A stretch of DNA of 64,000 nt, from positions 558,001-622,000 of the forward strand of contig NZ_JANLCJ010000002.1 of NCBI RefSeq assembly GCF_024979295.1. Reading direction: 5' to 3'. The DNA is from Herbiconiux daphne. GTDB lineage: Bacteria > Actinomycetota > Actinomycetes > Actinomycetales > Microbacteriaceae. A program made the translations under genes and the position numbers. Below the pieces are notes generated by a model. That model worked only from the letters and a program-made list of their open reading frames with translations. It was not told where the DNA came from and ran no database searches. Every line of letters begins with the position of its first letter. The stretch's first letter is position 1. This document shows positions 16,528 through 25,864 of this stretch, one piece after another.

Positions 16528-18383
16528 CGTCATCGCGGCGGCGCTGGGTCGTGCCGATGCTGCTGCAGGCGCCGGCCGATCCCATCCGCACCCGGCCGCT
16601 GCCGTTCGACTCCCGCACCTCGCCCGCGCGCTTCACCCTGCGGGTGATGGCCGGGGCGCCGCGCTTCACGATTCCGTCGGTGCTGCTGACGATCGTGCAC
16701 GAGATCGGCGAGGCACTCGTGCCGGTGCTGATGGGGCTCGCCATCGAGCGGGCGGTCAGCACGGGCGACCCCGGGCAGCTCGTGCTGTGGCTCGGAGTGC
16801 TCGCCGTCGACTTCGCGGTGCTCTCGTTCTCGTGGCGGTTCGGGTCGCGCATCGGGGAGCTCGGCATGCTCGCGGTGCAGCATCGGCTGCGCAGCACCGT
16901 GACCGAGCACCTGCTCGGCGACCGGCCGGGTCGCCAGGCGGCGGGCGCCGCCGGCGGCGGAGGGGGCGGCAGGGCAGGCGGACACGCGGGCGGCGGAGCG
17001 GCATCCGGCGTGCGCCGCGATCGGCCGGCCGATCAGCCGGGCGTGGCGCTGTCGCTCGCGACCTCCGATGTGAATCGGTTGTCGTATGCGGTCGAGATCG
17101 CCATCTATCCGGTGGGCGAATTCGCGGCGGCGGTGTTCGGCGGCGCGGTGCTGCTCTGGATCTCGTGGCCGCTCGGCCTCGCCGTGCTGCTCGGGGCTCC
17201 CCTCATCCTGTGGCTCACCGATCGCGCGGGTCGTGCCCTGCGCCGGCGCAGCGGCGACGAGCAGGAGGCGGCGGCCGCGGCCGCCGGTGAGGCGTCCGAC
17301 CTGATGGCGGGTTACCGGGTGGTGCGCGGCATCGGGGCCGAGGCGGAAGCGTCGGTGCGCTATCGACGGGCGAGCCGGGCGGCCCTGGTCAGCACCCTGC
17401 ACGCCCGTCGCGCCGAGGGCGTCTTCGGCGGAACGATGGAGGTGGTGACGGGCCTCTTCCTCACCGCGATCGCCATCGCGGCCGGGCTGAGCGCCCTGTC
17501 GGGGGCGCTGGGGCTCGGCGAACTGATCACGGTGATCGGCCTGACCCAGTTCTTGATCGCGCCGCTGCGAAACTTCGCCACCTACGCCGGCAGCGTCTGG
17601 GCGTCGGCGGTCGCGTCGGCGGCGCGGCTGCTCGCGCTGCTGCGCGAGGAGGGTGGCGTGGGCGCGGAGGGCGGCGTCGGCGATGTGGGCGATGAAGGCG
17701 GCGTGGGCGAGAGCCCGTTCGTGCGCCAGGAGGCAGCCGATCACGCCTCGGTTCCGCCGGAGCTGGGCGGTGACGGACCGAGCGTCATCGACTCGCTCGC
17801 GCCCGGCGAGATCGTCGTGGTGGCCACCGACGGGGTGACGGCCGACGCGGTGCTCGGCGCCCTGCGCCGGCGGCATCCGGCGGTTCTGTCGGCTCCTCAC
17901 GCCGCCCACCTCTTCGCCGGGAGCGTGTTCGACAACGTCGCCCTACCCGGCATCGAGGCGTCGCGGGCGCACGCGGCCCTCGTCGCGGCTGGCTGTGACG
18001 AGCTCGTCGCGATGCTGCCACGGGGCTACGACAGCGGCGTGGGCGAGAACGGTTCGGCACTCTCGGGCGGGCAGCGGCAGCGGGTCGCGCTCGCGCGATC
18101 GTTGGCCCAGGATGCCCCGGTGCTCGTGCTGCACGACCCCACCACCGCGGTCGACGCCGTCACCGAGGCGGCGATCGCCGCCCGTCTGCGCGAGATCCGT
18201 GGAGTGGGCCGCACCCTGATCGTGACGCGCTCCCCCGCGCTCATCGCGGTCGCCGACCGCGTCGTGCACGTCGAGGCCGCGCCGCGACCGGCCGCCGCGT
18301 CCGCCGCGGTGGCCGAGGCTGGCGACACCGACGGTGCGACGACGGAGCCTCACGCGCCCGCGCGAGCGGATGCCGCCCGATGA
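16524..18383 (+). CDS. ABC exporter half-transporter with degenerate Walker A (subunit 1)
   Basis: A 619-residue fusion of six membrane helices and an ATPase domain. The nucleotide-binding half lacks a Walker A motif: where GxxGxGKST should be, near residue 430, it reads ATDGVTADAV. The signature LSGGQRQR (from residue 513) is intact. Walker B has D538 followed by Pro instead of the catalytic Glu (VLVLHDPTT). A Gly-rich insertion sits in the first cytoplasmic loop and an acidic Gly/Val repeat lies before the ATPase domain. It overlaps the FepC-type gene and the next gene by ATGA. It must work with the next protein as a heterodimer. Confidence 0.85.
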   Translation: MTSSRRRWVVPMLLQAPADPIRTRPLPFDSRTSPARFTLRVMAGAPRFTIPSVLLTIVHEIGEALVPVLMGLAIERAVSTGDPGQLVLWLGVLAVDFAVLSFSWRFGSRIGELGMLAVQHRLRSTVTEHLLGDRPGRQAAGAAGGGGGGRAGGHAGGGAASGVRRDRPADQPGVALSLATSDVNRLSYAVEIAIYPVGEFAAAVFGGAVLLWISWPLGLAVLLGAPLILWLTDRAGRALRRRSGDEQEAAAAAAGEASDLMAGYRVVRGIGAEAEASVRYRRASRAALVSTLHARRAEGVFGGTMEVVTGLFLTAIAIAAGLSALSGALGLGELITVIGLTQFLIAPLRNFATYAGSVWASAVASAARLLALLREEGGVGAEGGVGDVGDEGGVGESPFVRQEAADHASVPPELGGDGPSVIDSLAPGEIVVVATDGVTADAVLGALRRRHPAVLSAPHAAHLFAGSVFDNVALPGIEASRAHAALVAAGCDELVAMLPRGYDSGVGENGSALSGGQRQRVALARSLAQDAPVLVLHDPTTAVDAVTEAAIAARLREIRGVGRTLIVTRSPALIAVADRVVHVEAAPRPAAASAAVAEAGDTDGATTEPHAPARADAAR

Positions 18384-20122
18384 GCACCTCGACGGCGGGC
18401 GCCGATCGACTGCCGATCGCCGACGGGCGCACGGTGCTGCGCGAGGCGCAGCGGGCCATCGGGCGACGGTGGCGGCAGCTCGCGCTGCTCGTGGTCGTGC
18501 TCGTGGCGGCGGCGACGGCCGGCCTCGTGTCGCCGCTCGCGCTCGGGTCGATCGTCGATGCGGTCGGCTCGGGGCTCCGCTCGGGCGACGCCTCGTTCGT
18601 CTGGCGGCTGGGCGCGGTGATGGCGGGGGCGATCGTGGTGGGGGCGGTGCTCACGGCCGCGGGGGTGGTGGCGGCATCCGTTCTGTTCGAGCGCATGCTG
18701 GCCGTGTTGCGCGAGCGGATGGTCGAGGCGGCGTTCGCGCTGCCGCAATCGAGAGTGGAGCGTGCCGGAACCGGCGACCTCATCTCGCGCGCGGGCGACG
18801 ATGTGGCCGAGGTGTCGCGGGCCATTCCGAGTGTGGTGCCGGCCGTCGCCGGGTCGCTGTTCACCATCGCGGTGACGGTGGTGGGCATGGCCGTGATCGA
18901 CGTCTGGTATGCCGTGGCGCTGCTGGTCGTGGTGCCCGTGCACATCGTGTCGCTGCGCTGGTATCTGCGTCAGGCGCCCGGCGTCTACGCCGCCGAGCGG
19001 GCCGCCATGGCCGATCGCGCTCAGCACCTGCTCGACTCGTTGCGGGGGCTCGAGTCGGTGCGCGCGTTCGGGCTCGGCCCTCATCACGTGAGCCGGATCG
19101 CGGCGGTGTCGTGGTCGGTGGTGCGGTGGACGATGCGGGCCCGCGGCATCCAGAACGCCCTCTATGCCCGGCTGAATCTCGGCGAGTTGCTGGGCATGGC
19201 GGGGGTGCTCGTGGTGGGCTTCGTGCTCGTCGCCCAGGGAGCGGGGTCGATCGGCGGCACGACGGCCGCGATGCTGCTCTTTCTGCGGCTGTTCGGGCCG
19301 ATCAACCAGCTGCTGTTCGTCGTCGACGAGCTGCAGTCGGCGCTGGCGTCGCTCGGCCGCATCGTGGGTGTGATCACGGCGGCGCCTTCCGGAGGTCTGG
19401 CGGCAGCGCCTCCCGGGTCGCCGTCGCCCGCGCAGGTGGGCCTGCACCTGGAGGCCGTCTCGCACTCCTACGTCGACGGCCATCCGGTGCTGACCGGCAT
19501 CGACCTCGCGGTGCGGCCCGGCGAGACGGTGGCGATCGTGGGTGCCTCGGGCGCGGGCAAGAGCACGCTCGCGGCGATCGCGGCGGGCGTGCACGAGCCG
19601 GCATCCGGCGCGGTGCGGCGCTCGGGCGCCGTGGTGCTCGTCACCCAAGAGGTGCACGTGTTCGACAGCACGCTGCGCGAGAATCTCACCCTCACCCGTC
19701 CGGGCGCGACCGACGCCGAGCTGCTGACCGCGCTGCACCGGGTGGGCGCCGAGCGGCTCGTGTCACGCCTCACACGGGGATTGAGCGAGCCGATCGGGGC
19801 GTCGGGCGCGACGCTCACCCCGGCCGAGGCGCAGCAGCTCGCGCTGGCACGAGTGCTGCTCGCCGACCCGCCGATCGTCATCCTCGACGAGGCCACGGCC
19901 GAGGCCGGATCAGCGGATGCCGGCCGGCTCGAGCACGCGGCGGCGGTCGTCGGCTCGGGTCGCACGGTGCTCGTGATCGCCCACAGGCTGAGCCAGGCGG
20001 CGGCCGCCGACCGCGTCATCCTGATGGAGCGCGGGCGCATCGAGGAACAAGGCACCCACGCCGACCTGCTCGCGGCCGGCCACCGCTACGCGCGCCTGTG
20101 GGCGGCCTGGAGTCGCGCCTGA
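18380..20122 (+). CDS. ABC exporter half-transporter with intact Walker A and degenerate signature (subunit 2)
   Basis: A 580-residue six-helix plus ATPase protein. Walker A GASGAGKST starts at residue 388, Walker B is IVILDEAT, and the switch His is in VIAHRLSQ. The ABC signature has decayed to LTPAEAQQ at about 479. This complements subunit 1: its Walker A/B plus that protein's LSGGQ give one working ATP site, and the opposite site is dead. By position it may move a siderophore or its precursor across the membrane, like IrtAB-type exporters that act as importers. That role is inferred from the operon only. Confidence 0.88.
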   Translation: MSTSTAGADRLPIADGRTVLREAQRAIGRRWRQLALLVVVLVAAATAGLVSPLALGSIVDAVGSGLRSGDASFVWRLGAVMAGAIVVGAVLTAAGVVAASVLFERMLAVLRERMVEAAFALPQSRVERAGTGDLISRAGDDVAEVSRAIPSVVPAVAGSLFTIAVTVVGMAVIDVWYAVALLVVVPVHIVSLRWYLRQAPGVYAAERAAMADRAQHLLDSLRGLESVRAFGLGPHHVSRIAAVSWSVVRWTMRARGIQNALYARLNLGELLGMAGVLVVGFVLVAQGAGSIGGTTAAMLLFLRLFGPINQLLFVVDELQSALASLGRIVGVITAAPSGGLAAAPPGSPSPAQVGLHLEAVSHSYVDGHPVLTGIDLAVRPGETVAIVGASGAGKSTLAAIAAGVHEPASGAVRRSGAVVLVTQEVHVFDSTLRENLTLTRPGATDAELLTALHRVGAERLVSRLTRGLSEPIGASGATLTPAEAQQLALARVLLADPPIVILDEATAEAGSADAGRLEHAAAVVGSGRTVLVIAHRLSQAAAADRVILMERGRIEEQGTHADLLAAGHRYARLWAAWSRA

Positions 20123-20215
20123 CGGGCGCGTGCCGGTGGGTAGAAAGTACTCATAACGTCACGACCCGGATCGCTGGCACGATCGAGCTTCGCCGTTCAC
20201 GAGAAAGCTCATTCC

Positions 20216-21556
20216 ATGCCCTCTGGCCGATCCCGCCTGTTGTCGAGTTGCATCGCCGCTGCCGCGCTCGTCGCGGGAGCCGTGGCTCCCGCCGCCGTCA
20301 CGTCGGCGTCGGCCGCAGCCGCAGCCGTAGCCGTAGCCGCAGCCGCAGCCGCAGAGGGGCTTGTTCCCGCTCCCGTCTGCCCGCAAGAACAGGCGATCGT
20401 CGGGTTCCCCATCACCCCGAAGAATTTCATCGAGCGCCCACCCGTGGGGCTGCCTTACACGATCTCCCTCTCCGGCGCGCTGCCCGACGGCCTGCGCGTC
20501 GTCTCCCAACCGAACGCCCCTGTCGCGCTCGGCGTGCCCACGACGTCGCAGAGATCGACCTTCACCGTCGTCGCGGTGTTCCGGAAGGGCGACGGCACGA
20601 CCGAGACGTCGTCGACGGATTGCACGACGGTCGTCCAGCCGTCTCCGGTTGTGAACCGCATCGCGGGCATCGATCGTTACGACCAGAGCGTCGAGGTCTC
20701 GCGGGCCGGATTCTCGGCGGCATCCGTGGTCTACCTCGCCAGCGGCGAGAAATTCGCCGACGCGCTCAGTGCGTCGGCGGTGGCCGCCGAGCATCACGCG
20801 CCGCTGCTGCTGACTCCGGCCGCCGGCATCTCCTCGGGAGTGATCGGCGAGATCGCGCGACTGAAGCCCGCCGATGTCGTCGTCGTCGGCGGTCCCGCTT
20901 CCGTGTCCCCGGCGGCGCTCAGCCAGCTCGGCACGGCGACCGCGGCGACGATCACCCGCATCGACGGAGCGGATCGTTACGCGGTCTCGCGCAACCTCAT
21001 CGCCCATCCGGCGTTCGGCATCCCTCGTGCCGACGACGTCTACCTGGCCACGGGGGCGAACTTCCCCGACGCCTTGACCGCGTCGCCCGCGGCCGCGCAG
21101 TCCGGTGCTCCGGTGCTGCTCGTGAACGGCGCCGAGAGCAGCCTGACCGGGGAGGAGTCGTCGACACTCGCGCGTCTGGGGGCCGAGAACGCCTTCATCG
21201 TCGGCGGTGAGAACTCCGTCAGCAAAGCGCTCCAGACGCAGCTCGAGACCTCGTACACGACGACCCGATTCGGCGGTGCCGATCGGTTCGAGGTCAGCCA
21301 CACCGTGAACGACGCCGTGTTCCCGGCAGCAGACGACGTCTATCTCGCCAGCGGCACGGCGTTCGCCGACGCGCTCAGCGGCGGGGTGGTCGCGGGGCTG
21401 GCGGGCGATCCGCTCTACCTGACGCGCCAGACCTGCATCGACGCCGGGGCTGCCTCCGGTATCGGCCGACTGCTGCCGCATTCGTTGTTCGTCTTGGGAG
21501 GCACTGCGACCCTCGACGGCGAGATCGACGCGCTCACGATCTGTCCGGCCGAGTAG
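20216..21556 (+). CDS. Secreted cell-wall-binding protein with three CWB2 repeats
   Basis: 446 residues. A signal peptide (LLSSCIAAAALVAGAVAPAA) is followed by an Ala/Val tract from a six-base repeat (GCCGCA/GCCGTA). A putative Ig-like domain follows (FIERPPVGLPYTISLSGALP). Three CWB2 units come after it, each with RIxGxDRY and a FADALSAS-type motif (RIAGIDRYDQS, RIDGADRYAVS, RFGGADRFEVS). It should be exported and bind anionic wall polymers. It resembles the broken CWB2 gene about 9 kb upstream but has an Ig-like front end and no excalibur domain. Its stop overlaps the next start (TAGTG). Confidence 0.88.
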   Translation: MPSGRSRLLSSCIAAAALVAGAVAPAAVTSASAAAAAVAVAAAAAAEGLVPAPVCPQEQAIVGFPITPKNFIERPPVGLPYTISLSGALPDGLRVVSQPNAPVALGVPTTSQRSTFTVVAVFRKGDGTTETSSTDCTTVVQPSPVVNRIAGIDRYDQSVEVSRAGFSAASVVYLASGEKFADALSASAVAAEHHAPLLLTPAAGISSGVIGEIARLKPADVVVVGGPASVSPAALSQLGTATAATITRIDGADRYAVSRNLIAHPAFGIPRADDVYLATGANFPDALTASPAAAQSGAPVLLVNGAESSLTGEESSTLARLGAENAFIVGGENSVSKALQTQLETSYTTTRFGGADRFEVSHTVNDAVFPAADDVYLASGTAFADALSGGVVAGLAGDPLYLTRQTCIDAGAASGIGRLLPHSLFVLGGTATLDGEIDALTICPAE

Positions 21557-22305
21557 TGCCGGTGACCGCTTCATACGACGTCGTCGCCTTCCACCGCACC
21601 ACGGAGCCGGTCGGCTCGCTGCGCGTGATCGCCGACTCCTCCGGTGTGCTGGCGCTCGTGCGCGCCGAGGCGCGATTCGGCGGCAACTTCGACGACCCCG
21701 ACGATCACACCCGGTCGTGGTACTCCTACAGCGTCGAGTGGTGCCGATCGGGCACCATCTACCCCGGAGGCCTGCGCTCGAGCGACCTCGAAGCGACGTG
21801 TGCCGCCGTCGCCGCCTGGGAGAACAGCGTCGATGCCGATCGACGAGCGCTGATCGACGACTACCGGATCGCTGCGGAAGCGTGCCGAGCTGGCCGCGGC
21901 GGAGGCGGTTCGAGACGACCCCGATGGGGACTACGACCGTGCAACGGTCTCGCAGAAGCGTGCGCTGCACTTCCTGGCCGAGAAGCAACATCTCGCCGGT
22001 CGCCTTCGCGACGCCCTCGACGCGGCAGGACTGCCCCAGACGCATCGAGTCGCCGACACCGGCGTCGCGCACGCCCGGGATGTTCCGCCACCGGCGCCGG
22101 ATCGTCATGCGGCAGATCGTCAGGCGGTGGATCGTCAGGCGGTGGATCGCCGGGCGGTGCTCGACGAGGCTGTCGACGTGATCAACCGCAACGGGGTGCT
22201 GCTCGGCATCCGGCCGTCACTGCTCTCGACGGTGGCGGCCAAACTGCATCGCTCCGAACGCGAGGTGTCGTCGCTCTGGCCCAGCTCCGAGGCCATGCGC
22301 GGTGA
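21556..22305 (+). CDS. N-terminal part of an uncharacterised protein, probably frameshifted into the next frame
   Basis: A GTG start overlaps the CWB2 stop. The first 109 residues look genuinely coding (MPVTASYDVVAFHRTTEP, then RSWYSYSVEWCRSGTIYPGG and ENSVDADRRALIDDYRIAAE). After about base 21883 this frame degenerates to Arg/Gly-rich shadow sequence. The +1 frame then reads AELAAAEAVRDDPDGDYDRA and runs without a stop into the downstream regulator. Removing one base there would give one continuous protein. No family recognised for this N-terminal part. Confidence 0.45.
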   Translation: MPVTASYDVVAFHRTTEPVGSLRVIADSSGVLALVRAEARFGGNFDDPDDHTRSWYSYSVEWCRSGTIYPGGLRSSDLEATCAAVAAWENSVDADRRALIDDYRIAAEACRAGRGGGGSRRPRWGLRPCNGLAEACAALPGREATSRRSPSRRPRRGRTAPDASSRRHRRRARPGCSATGAGSSCGRSSGGGSSGGGSPGGARRGCRRDQPQRGAARHPAVTALDGGGQTASLRTRGVVALAQLRGHAR

Positions 22306-22909
22306 CATCCTGCTCGCGCTGGCACGGGAGGGCCTCTACAATCGCGCCGACGATGCGACGCTGATCTCCACCTGGAACTTCCTCGCGTCGCACGCATCCG
22401 ACCTGGCGACCGGCGACGGTCGCCGCGACGTGCTGACGAGACTCATCGCTCTGGTCGCCCAACACAATTTCGAAGCGGTCACCACCTCGATGCCCTGGCG
22501 CAATTACGTGGTCTGCTCCGTCGGCGCTGCGGAGAGCGAGGCGCTCAGCGAGACGCTGACAGCTGAACTCCGGCGGTCGGAGAACTCCTTCCTCACCCAC
22601 ATGGCTCATTTCTACGAGAACGTGCTCGGTCAGATCGGGTTCCGGCTCAACGACCGTCTGCGACACAACCACCGGGCGTTCGCCGTCAGCATGGCCGCCG
22701 TGATCGAGGGCCTGGGAATCGTGCGGCGAAGTGTTCCCGACATCCTCGCGGCGACCTACGGCGGAGCCGATGACGCCGATCTCTCGATCGCCTCCCTTCT
22801 CGTCACCGTGCTGCTCGACGGCCTGATCGAAGAAGACCCGCATTACGACGCAGAAGCGGCGATCCGCCGGCTGACCGAGGGACTCGAATTCGAGAGCGTC
22901 GAGCCCTGA
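22127..22909 (+). CDS. TetR-like regulator, possibly the C-terminal part of a split gene
   Basis: 260 residues from the first available GTG. The middle carries an atypical helix-turn-helix (LLSTVAAKLHRSEREVSSLW) and a long helical C-terminal domain (NFLASHASDLATGDGRRDVL, VSMAAVIEGLGIVRRSVP), as in TetR-like proteins. The same frame stays open and looks helical for about 80 codons upstream but has no ATG, GTG or TTG there. A frameshifted join to the preceding reading frame is therefore likely. Two or three copies of D-R-Q-A-V-D-R precede the HTH. Confidence 0.6.
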   Translation: MDRQAVDRRAVLDEAVDVINRNGVLLGIRPSLLSTVAAKLHRSEREVSSLWPSSEAMRGDILLALAREGLYNRADDATLISTWNFLASHASDLATGDGRRDVLTRLIALVAQHNFEAVTTSMPWRNYVVCSVGAAESEALSETLTAELRRSENSFLTHMAHFYENVLGQIGFRLNDRLRHNHRAFAVSMAAVIEGLGIVRRSVPDILAATYGGADDADLSIASLLVTVLLDGLIEEDPHYDAEAAIRRLTEGLEFESVEP

Positions 22910-22946
22910 CGCTCGAGCCGATGGCCTGCTACGAGCCCGGTCGCGA

Positions 22947-23948
22947 TCACGCACTCCCCCGCACCACGAGCGACGTCGGCAGCGTGATGGCCGACGGCTC
23001 CTCACCGCCGATGAGTTCCATCAGCACTCGCACCATTTCCGAACTGATGCGCGGAAACGGCTGCCGCACGGTCGTGAGCTCCGGGGTCGAGCGCGTCGCG
23101 AAGTCGTTGTCGTCGAAACCGGCGACCGCGACATCCGTCGGCACCTGGCGGCCGGCCGCCTGGAGCGCCTCGATGGCTCCGACGGCCATCGCGTCGTTGG
23201 CGGCGAAGACCGCGTCGATCGCCGGCTCACGGGCGAGCAACGTTCGCAACGCCGCCGCCCCGCCCGCGACCGTGTAGTCGCCCTCCACCACGAGCGCCGG
23301 GTCGAACCGCGAGGCCAGCACGCGCCGGTAGCCCTCGAGGCGCGCGATCCCGCCCGGGGTGTCGGGCGGCCCCGCGATGGTCGCGATGCGTCGACGGCCC
23401 TGCGCCACGAGGTACTGCACCACCGACACCGCACCGTGCGCGTCGTCGGCCGAGACGCTGCCGATGCGGCCCTCGAAGCCGCCCACCGGCATGCCGCACG
23501 ACACGATCGGCACCTGCGCGTCGAGCAGCCGCCGCACGAGCGGGTTGCCGCCCGACGAGGTGAACGCGAGCAGCACCCCGTCGACGTGGCCTGCCGAGAT
23601 GTAGGACATCGCCCGCGCCTGCTCCGCGGCATCCCCCGCCATGATCAGCACACTCGACACGTCGCGATCGGCGAGCGCCTGCGTCGTGCCGCGCACGAGC
23701 GCCGCGAAGTTGGGGTCTTCGAACAGCACCTGTTGCGTCTCGGTGAGCAGGAAGGCGACCGAGTTCGACTTGCTCATGGCGAGGTTGCGGGCGTGCGGGT
23801 TCACCCGGTAGCCGGTCGACCGGATGGCGGCCTCCACCGCGACCCGGGCCTCGGGGCTGACCCAGTTCTTGCCGTTGAGCACCCGCGACACCGTGCCGCT
23901 CGAGACACCCGCCACCACGGCGACGTCGCGGATGGTGGGGCGCTTCAC
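22947..23948 (-). CDS. LacI-family repressor of the galactoside operon
   Basis: 333 residues. The N-terminal HTH and hinge (TIRDVAVVAGVSSGTVSRVL, then NPHARNLAMSKSN) precede a sugar-binding periplasmic-like core (VLIMAGDAAEQ, GHVDGVLLAF, IDAVFAANDAMAVGAIEALQ, AVAGFDDNDFA). It is the last gene of the sugar importer operon, 4 bases after the second permease. It closely resembles a second LacI about 7 kb away, especially in the DNA-binding part. Its likely operator is the AACCGGTT palindrome ahead of the importer. Confidence 0.92.
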   Translation of the reverse strand: MKRPTIRDVAVVAGVSSGTVSRVLNGKNWVSPEARVAVEAAIRSTGYRVNPHARNLAMSKSNSVAFLLTETQQVLFEDPNFAALVRGTTQALADRDVSSVLIMAGDAAEQARAMSYISAGHVDGVLLAFTSSGGNPLVRRLLDAQVPIVSCGMPVGGFEGRIGSVSADDAHGAVSVVQYLVAQGRRRIATIAGPPDTPGGIARLEGYRRVLASRFDPALVVEGDYTVAGGAAALRTLLAREPAIDAVFAANDAMAVGAIEALQAAGRQVPTDVAVAGFDDNDFATRSTPELTTVRQPFPRISSEMVRVLMELIGGEEPSAITLPTSLVVRGSA

Positions 23949-23952
23949 ACCC

Positions 23953-24843
23953 TCACGCCTTCACGGCGCCGGCGCCCAGGTCGACCTTCCAGAAACGCTG
24001 CAGCACGAGGAACAACGCCACCAGCGGGATGATCGACAGCAGCGCCCCCGTCACCACGAGCGAGTAGAGCGCGGGCACGCTCGACCCCTGGTTGAGCAGT
24101 CCGTTGAGGCCCACCGTGATGGGGTAGAGCGAGTCGTTGCCCAGCATGATGTAGGGCAGCATGAAGTTGTTCCAGATGCCGACGAACTGGAACAGAAAGA
24201 TCGTCACCAGCGCGGGCGACATCATCGGGATGGCGATGCGCCAGAAGATGCGGAAGTCGCCGGCCCCGTCGGTGCGGGCCGCCTCGATCACATCGGTCGG
24301 CACCGAGGCCGACGTGTAGATGCGGGCGAGGTAGATGCCGTAGGGGCTCACGATCTGCGGCAGCAGCACGGCCCAGTAGGTGTTGGTGAGCCCGATCTGC
24401 GCGAGCAGGAAGTACTGCGGGATGGCCAGGATGACGCCAGGCACGAGCACGCCGGCGAGCAGCACGGTGAACACCGTCGCCTTGCCCTTGAACTCGTACT
24501 TGGCGAGCGCGAATCCGGCGAGCGACGACACGACGGTCGAGAGCAGGGCGCCGACACCGGCATACAACGCGGTGTTGAGCATCCAGCGCCAGTAGAGACC
24601 GCCGCGGTACTGCGTGAGCTCGACGATGTTGTCCCACAGGTGGGTGCTCGGCACGAAGGTGTTCGTGGTGAAGAGCTCGCCGCCGTCTTTGGTGCTCGCG
24701 AAGAGCACCCACACGATCGGCAGCAGGCAGTAGAGCGCGCCGATCAGCAGCACCGCGGTCGAGAAGAAGCTCGACCGCTCGCGCGGCGAGACGGTGATCG
24801 CTCGCGAGGGGCGGGTACGGGCGCTGACGAGCGTGGCGGCCAT
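23953..24843 (-). CDS. CUT1 sugar ABC permease, MalG type
   Basis: 296 residues with six membrane helices. The EAA loop reads EAARTDGAGDFRIFWRIAIP. TNTYWAVLLPQIVSPYGIYL and LFQFVGIWNNFMLP are typical of the inner-membrane subunit that pairs with a MalF-like partner. It starts one base before the end of that gene. No ATPase is encoded here, so a shared MsiK-type ATPase elsewhere probably powers it (known for actinobacterial CUT1 importers). Confidence 0.92.
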   Translation of the reverse strand: MAATLVSARTRPSRAITVSPRERSSFFSTAVLLIGALYCLLPIVWVLFASTKDGGELFTTNTFVPSTHLWDNIVELTQYRGGLYWRWMLNTALYAGVGALLSTVVSSLAGFALAKYEFKGKATVFTVLLAGVLVPGVILAIPQYFLLAQIGLTNTYWAVLLPQIVSPYGIYLARIYTSASVPTDVIEAARTDGAGDFRIFWRIAIPMMSPALVTIFLFQFVGIWNNFMLPYIMLGNDSLYPITVGLNGLLNQGSSVPALYSLVVTGALLSIIPLVALFLVLQRFWKVDLGAGAVKA

Positions 24844-25772
24844 CAGTTCTCACCTCCGAAGGCGCGGCGCTGAACGACGCGAAGGAACAGGAAGGACAGG
24901 GCGAAGATGGCGACCGCGATGATGATGCTCGTCGCCGACGCCGAATAGACGTCGTTGCGGGTGAAGGCGTCGCGGTAGACCGTCATCAACGGCGTGAAGG
25001 TCGACGAGATCGAGTTGCTGAGCGGCTTCAGGGTCACCGGCTCGGCGAACACCTGCAGCGTGGCGATGATCGAGAAGATCGCGGTCATGATGAGCGACGG
25101 CATGATGATCGGGATCTTGATGCGCAGAGCGACCTGCACCTCGCTGGCCCCGTCGAGCTTGGCCGCCTCGTAGATGTCGGTGGGAATCGCCTTGAGCGAC
25201 GTGTACATCACCACCATGTTGAAGCCGACGCCGCCCCAGAGCGCGATGTTCGCGATGGCCACGATCACCGCGTCACCCGACAGCAGGTCGGGCAGCGTGA
25301 TGCCGAACCGGTTCGCGATGTCGAAGAACGGGCTCACCGACGGCAGGAACAGAAAGCCCCACAGCAGCGACGAGATGACCGCCGGCACGGCATAGGGAAG
25401 GAAGATCGTGACCCGCGAGAAGCCCTTGGCCCTCGTGCGCTTCGAGTCGAGCAGAAGCGCGAACAGCAGGGCGAGGCCGAGCATGGTGGGGATGAGGATG
25501 AGGCCGTAGACACCGACCCGGGCGACGCTGGCGAGGAAGTCGGCGTCGGTGAGGGCCGAGACGTAGTTCTCGAGGCCGGCGAACACGGTCGAGCGGCCGC
25601 CCGAACCAAGGCCGAGCCCCTTCACCTGCGACTTCTGAAAGCTCAGCACGAGCGTGTAGACGATCGGCGCGGCGAAGAAGAGCACGAACAGCACGATCGC
25701 AGGAAAGAGCATCAGCCACGGTGTGGCGAGGCCCCGGCGCGCTCCGGGCCGGCGGGTGGTGACTGTGGTCAT
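24843..25772 (-). CDS. CUT1 sugar ABC permease, MalF type
   Basis: 309 residues with six helices. The EAA loop reads EAAKLDGASEVQVALRIKIP. The ATG giving MTTVTTRR is preceded by GGAGA at a good distance, so the longer upstream frame was not used. It forms the translocation pore with the downstream MalG-like subunit and receives substrate from the lipoprotein encoded before it. Confidence 0.92.
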   Translation of the reverse strand: MTTVTTRRPGARRGLATPWLMLFPAIVLFVLFFAAPIVYTLVLSFQKSQVKGLGLGSGGRSTVFAGLENYVSALTDADFLASVARVGVYGLILIPTMLGLALLFALLLDSKRTRAKGFSRVTIFLPYAVPAVISSLLWGFLFLPSVSPFFDIANRFGITLPDLLSGDAVIVAIANIALWGGVGFNMVVMYTSLKAIPTDIYEAAKLDGASEVQVALRIKIPIIMPSLIMTAIFSIIATLQVFAEPVTLKPLSNSISSTFTPLMTVYRDAFTRNDVYSASATSIIIAVAIFALSFLFLRVVQRRAFGGEN

Positions 25773-25864
25773 GGATCGTCTCCTCAGGACGTCGAACGAG
25801 TGGGAGGTCACGCGGCGGCGTCACGGATGCGAGGGGCCGGGCGAACCCGGCCCCTCGGCTACCG

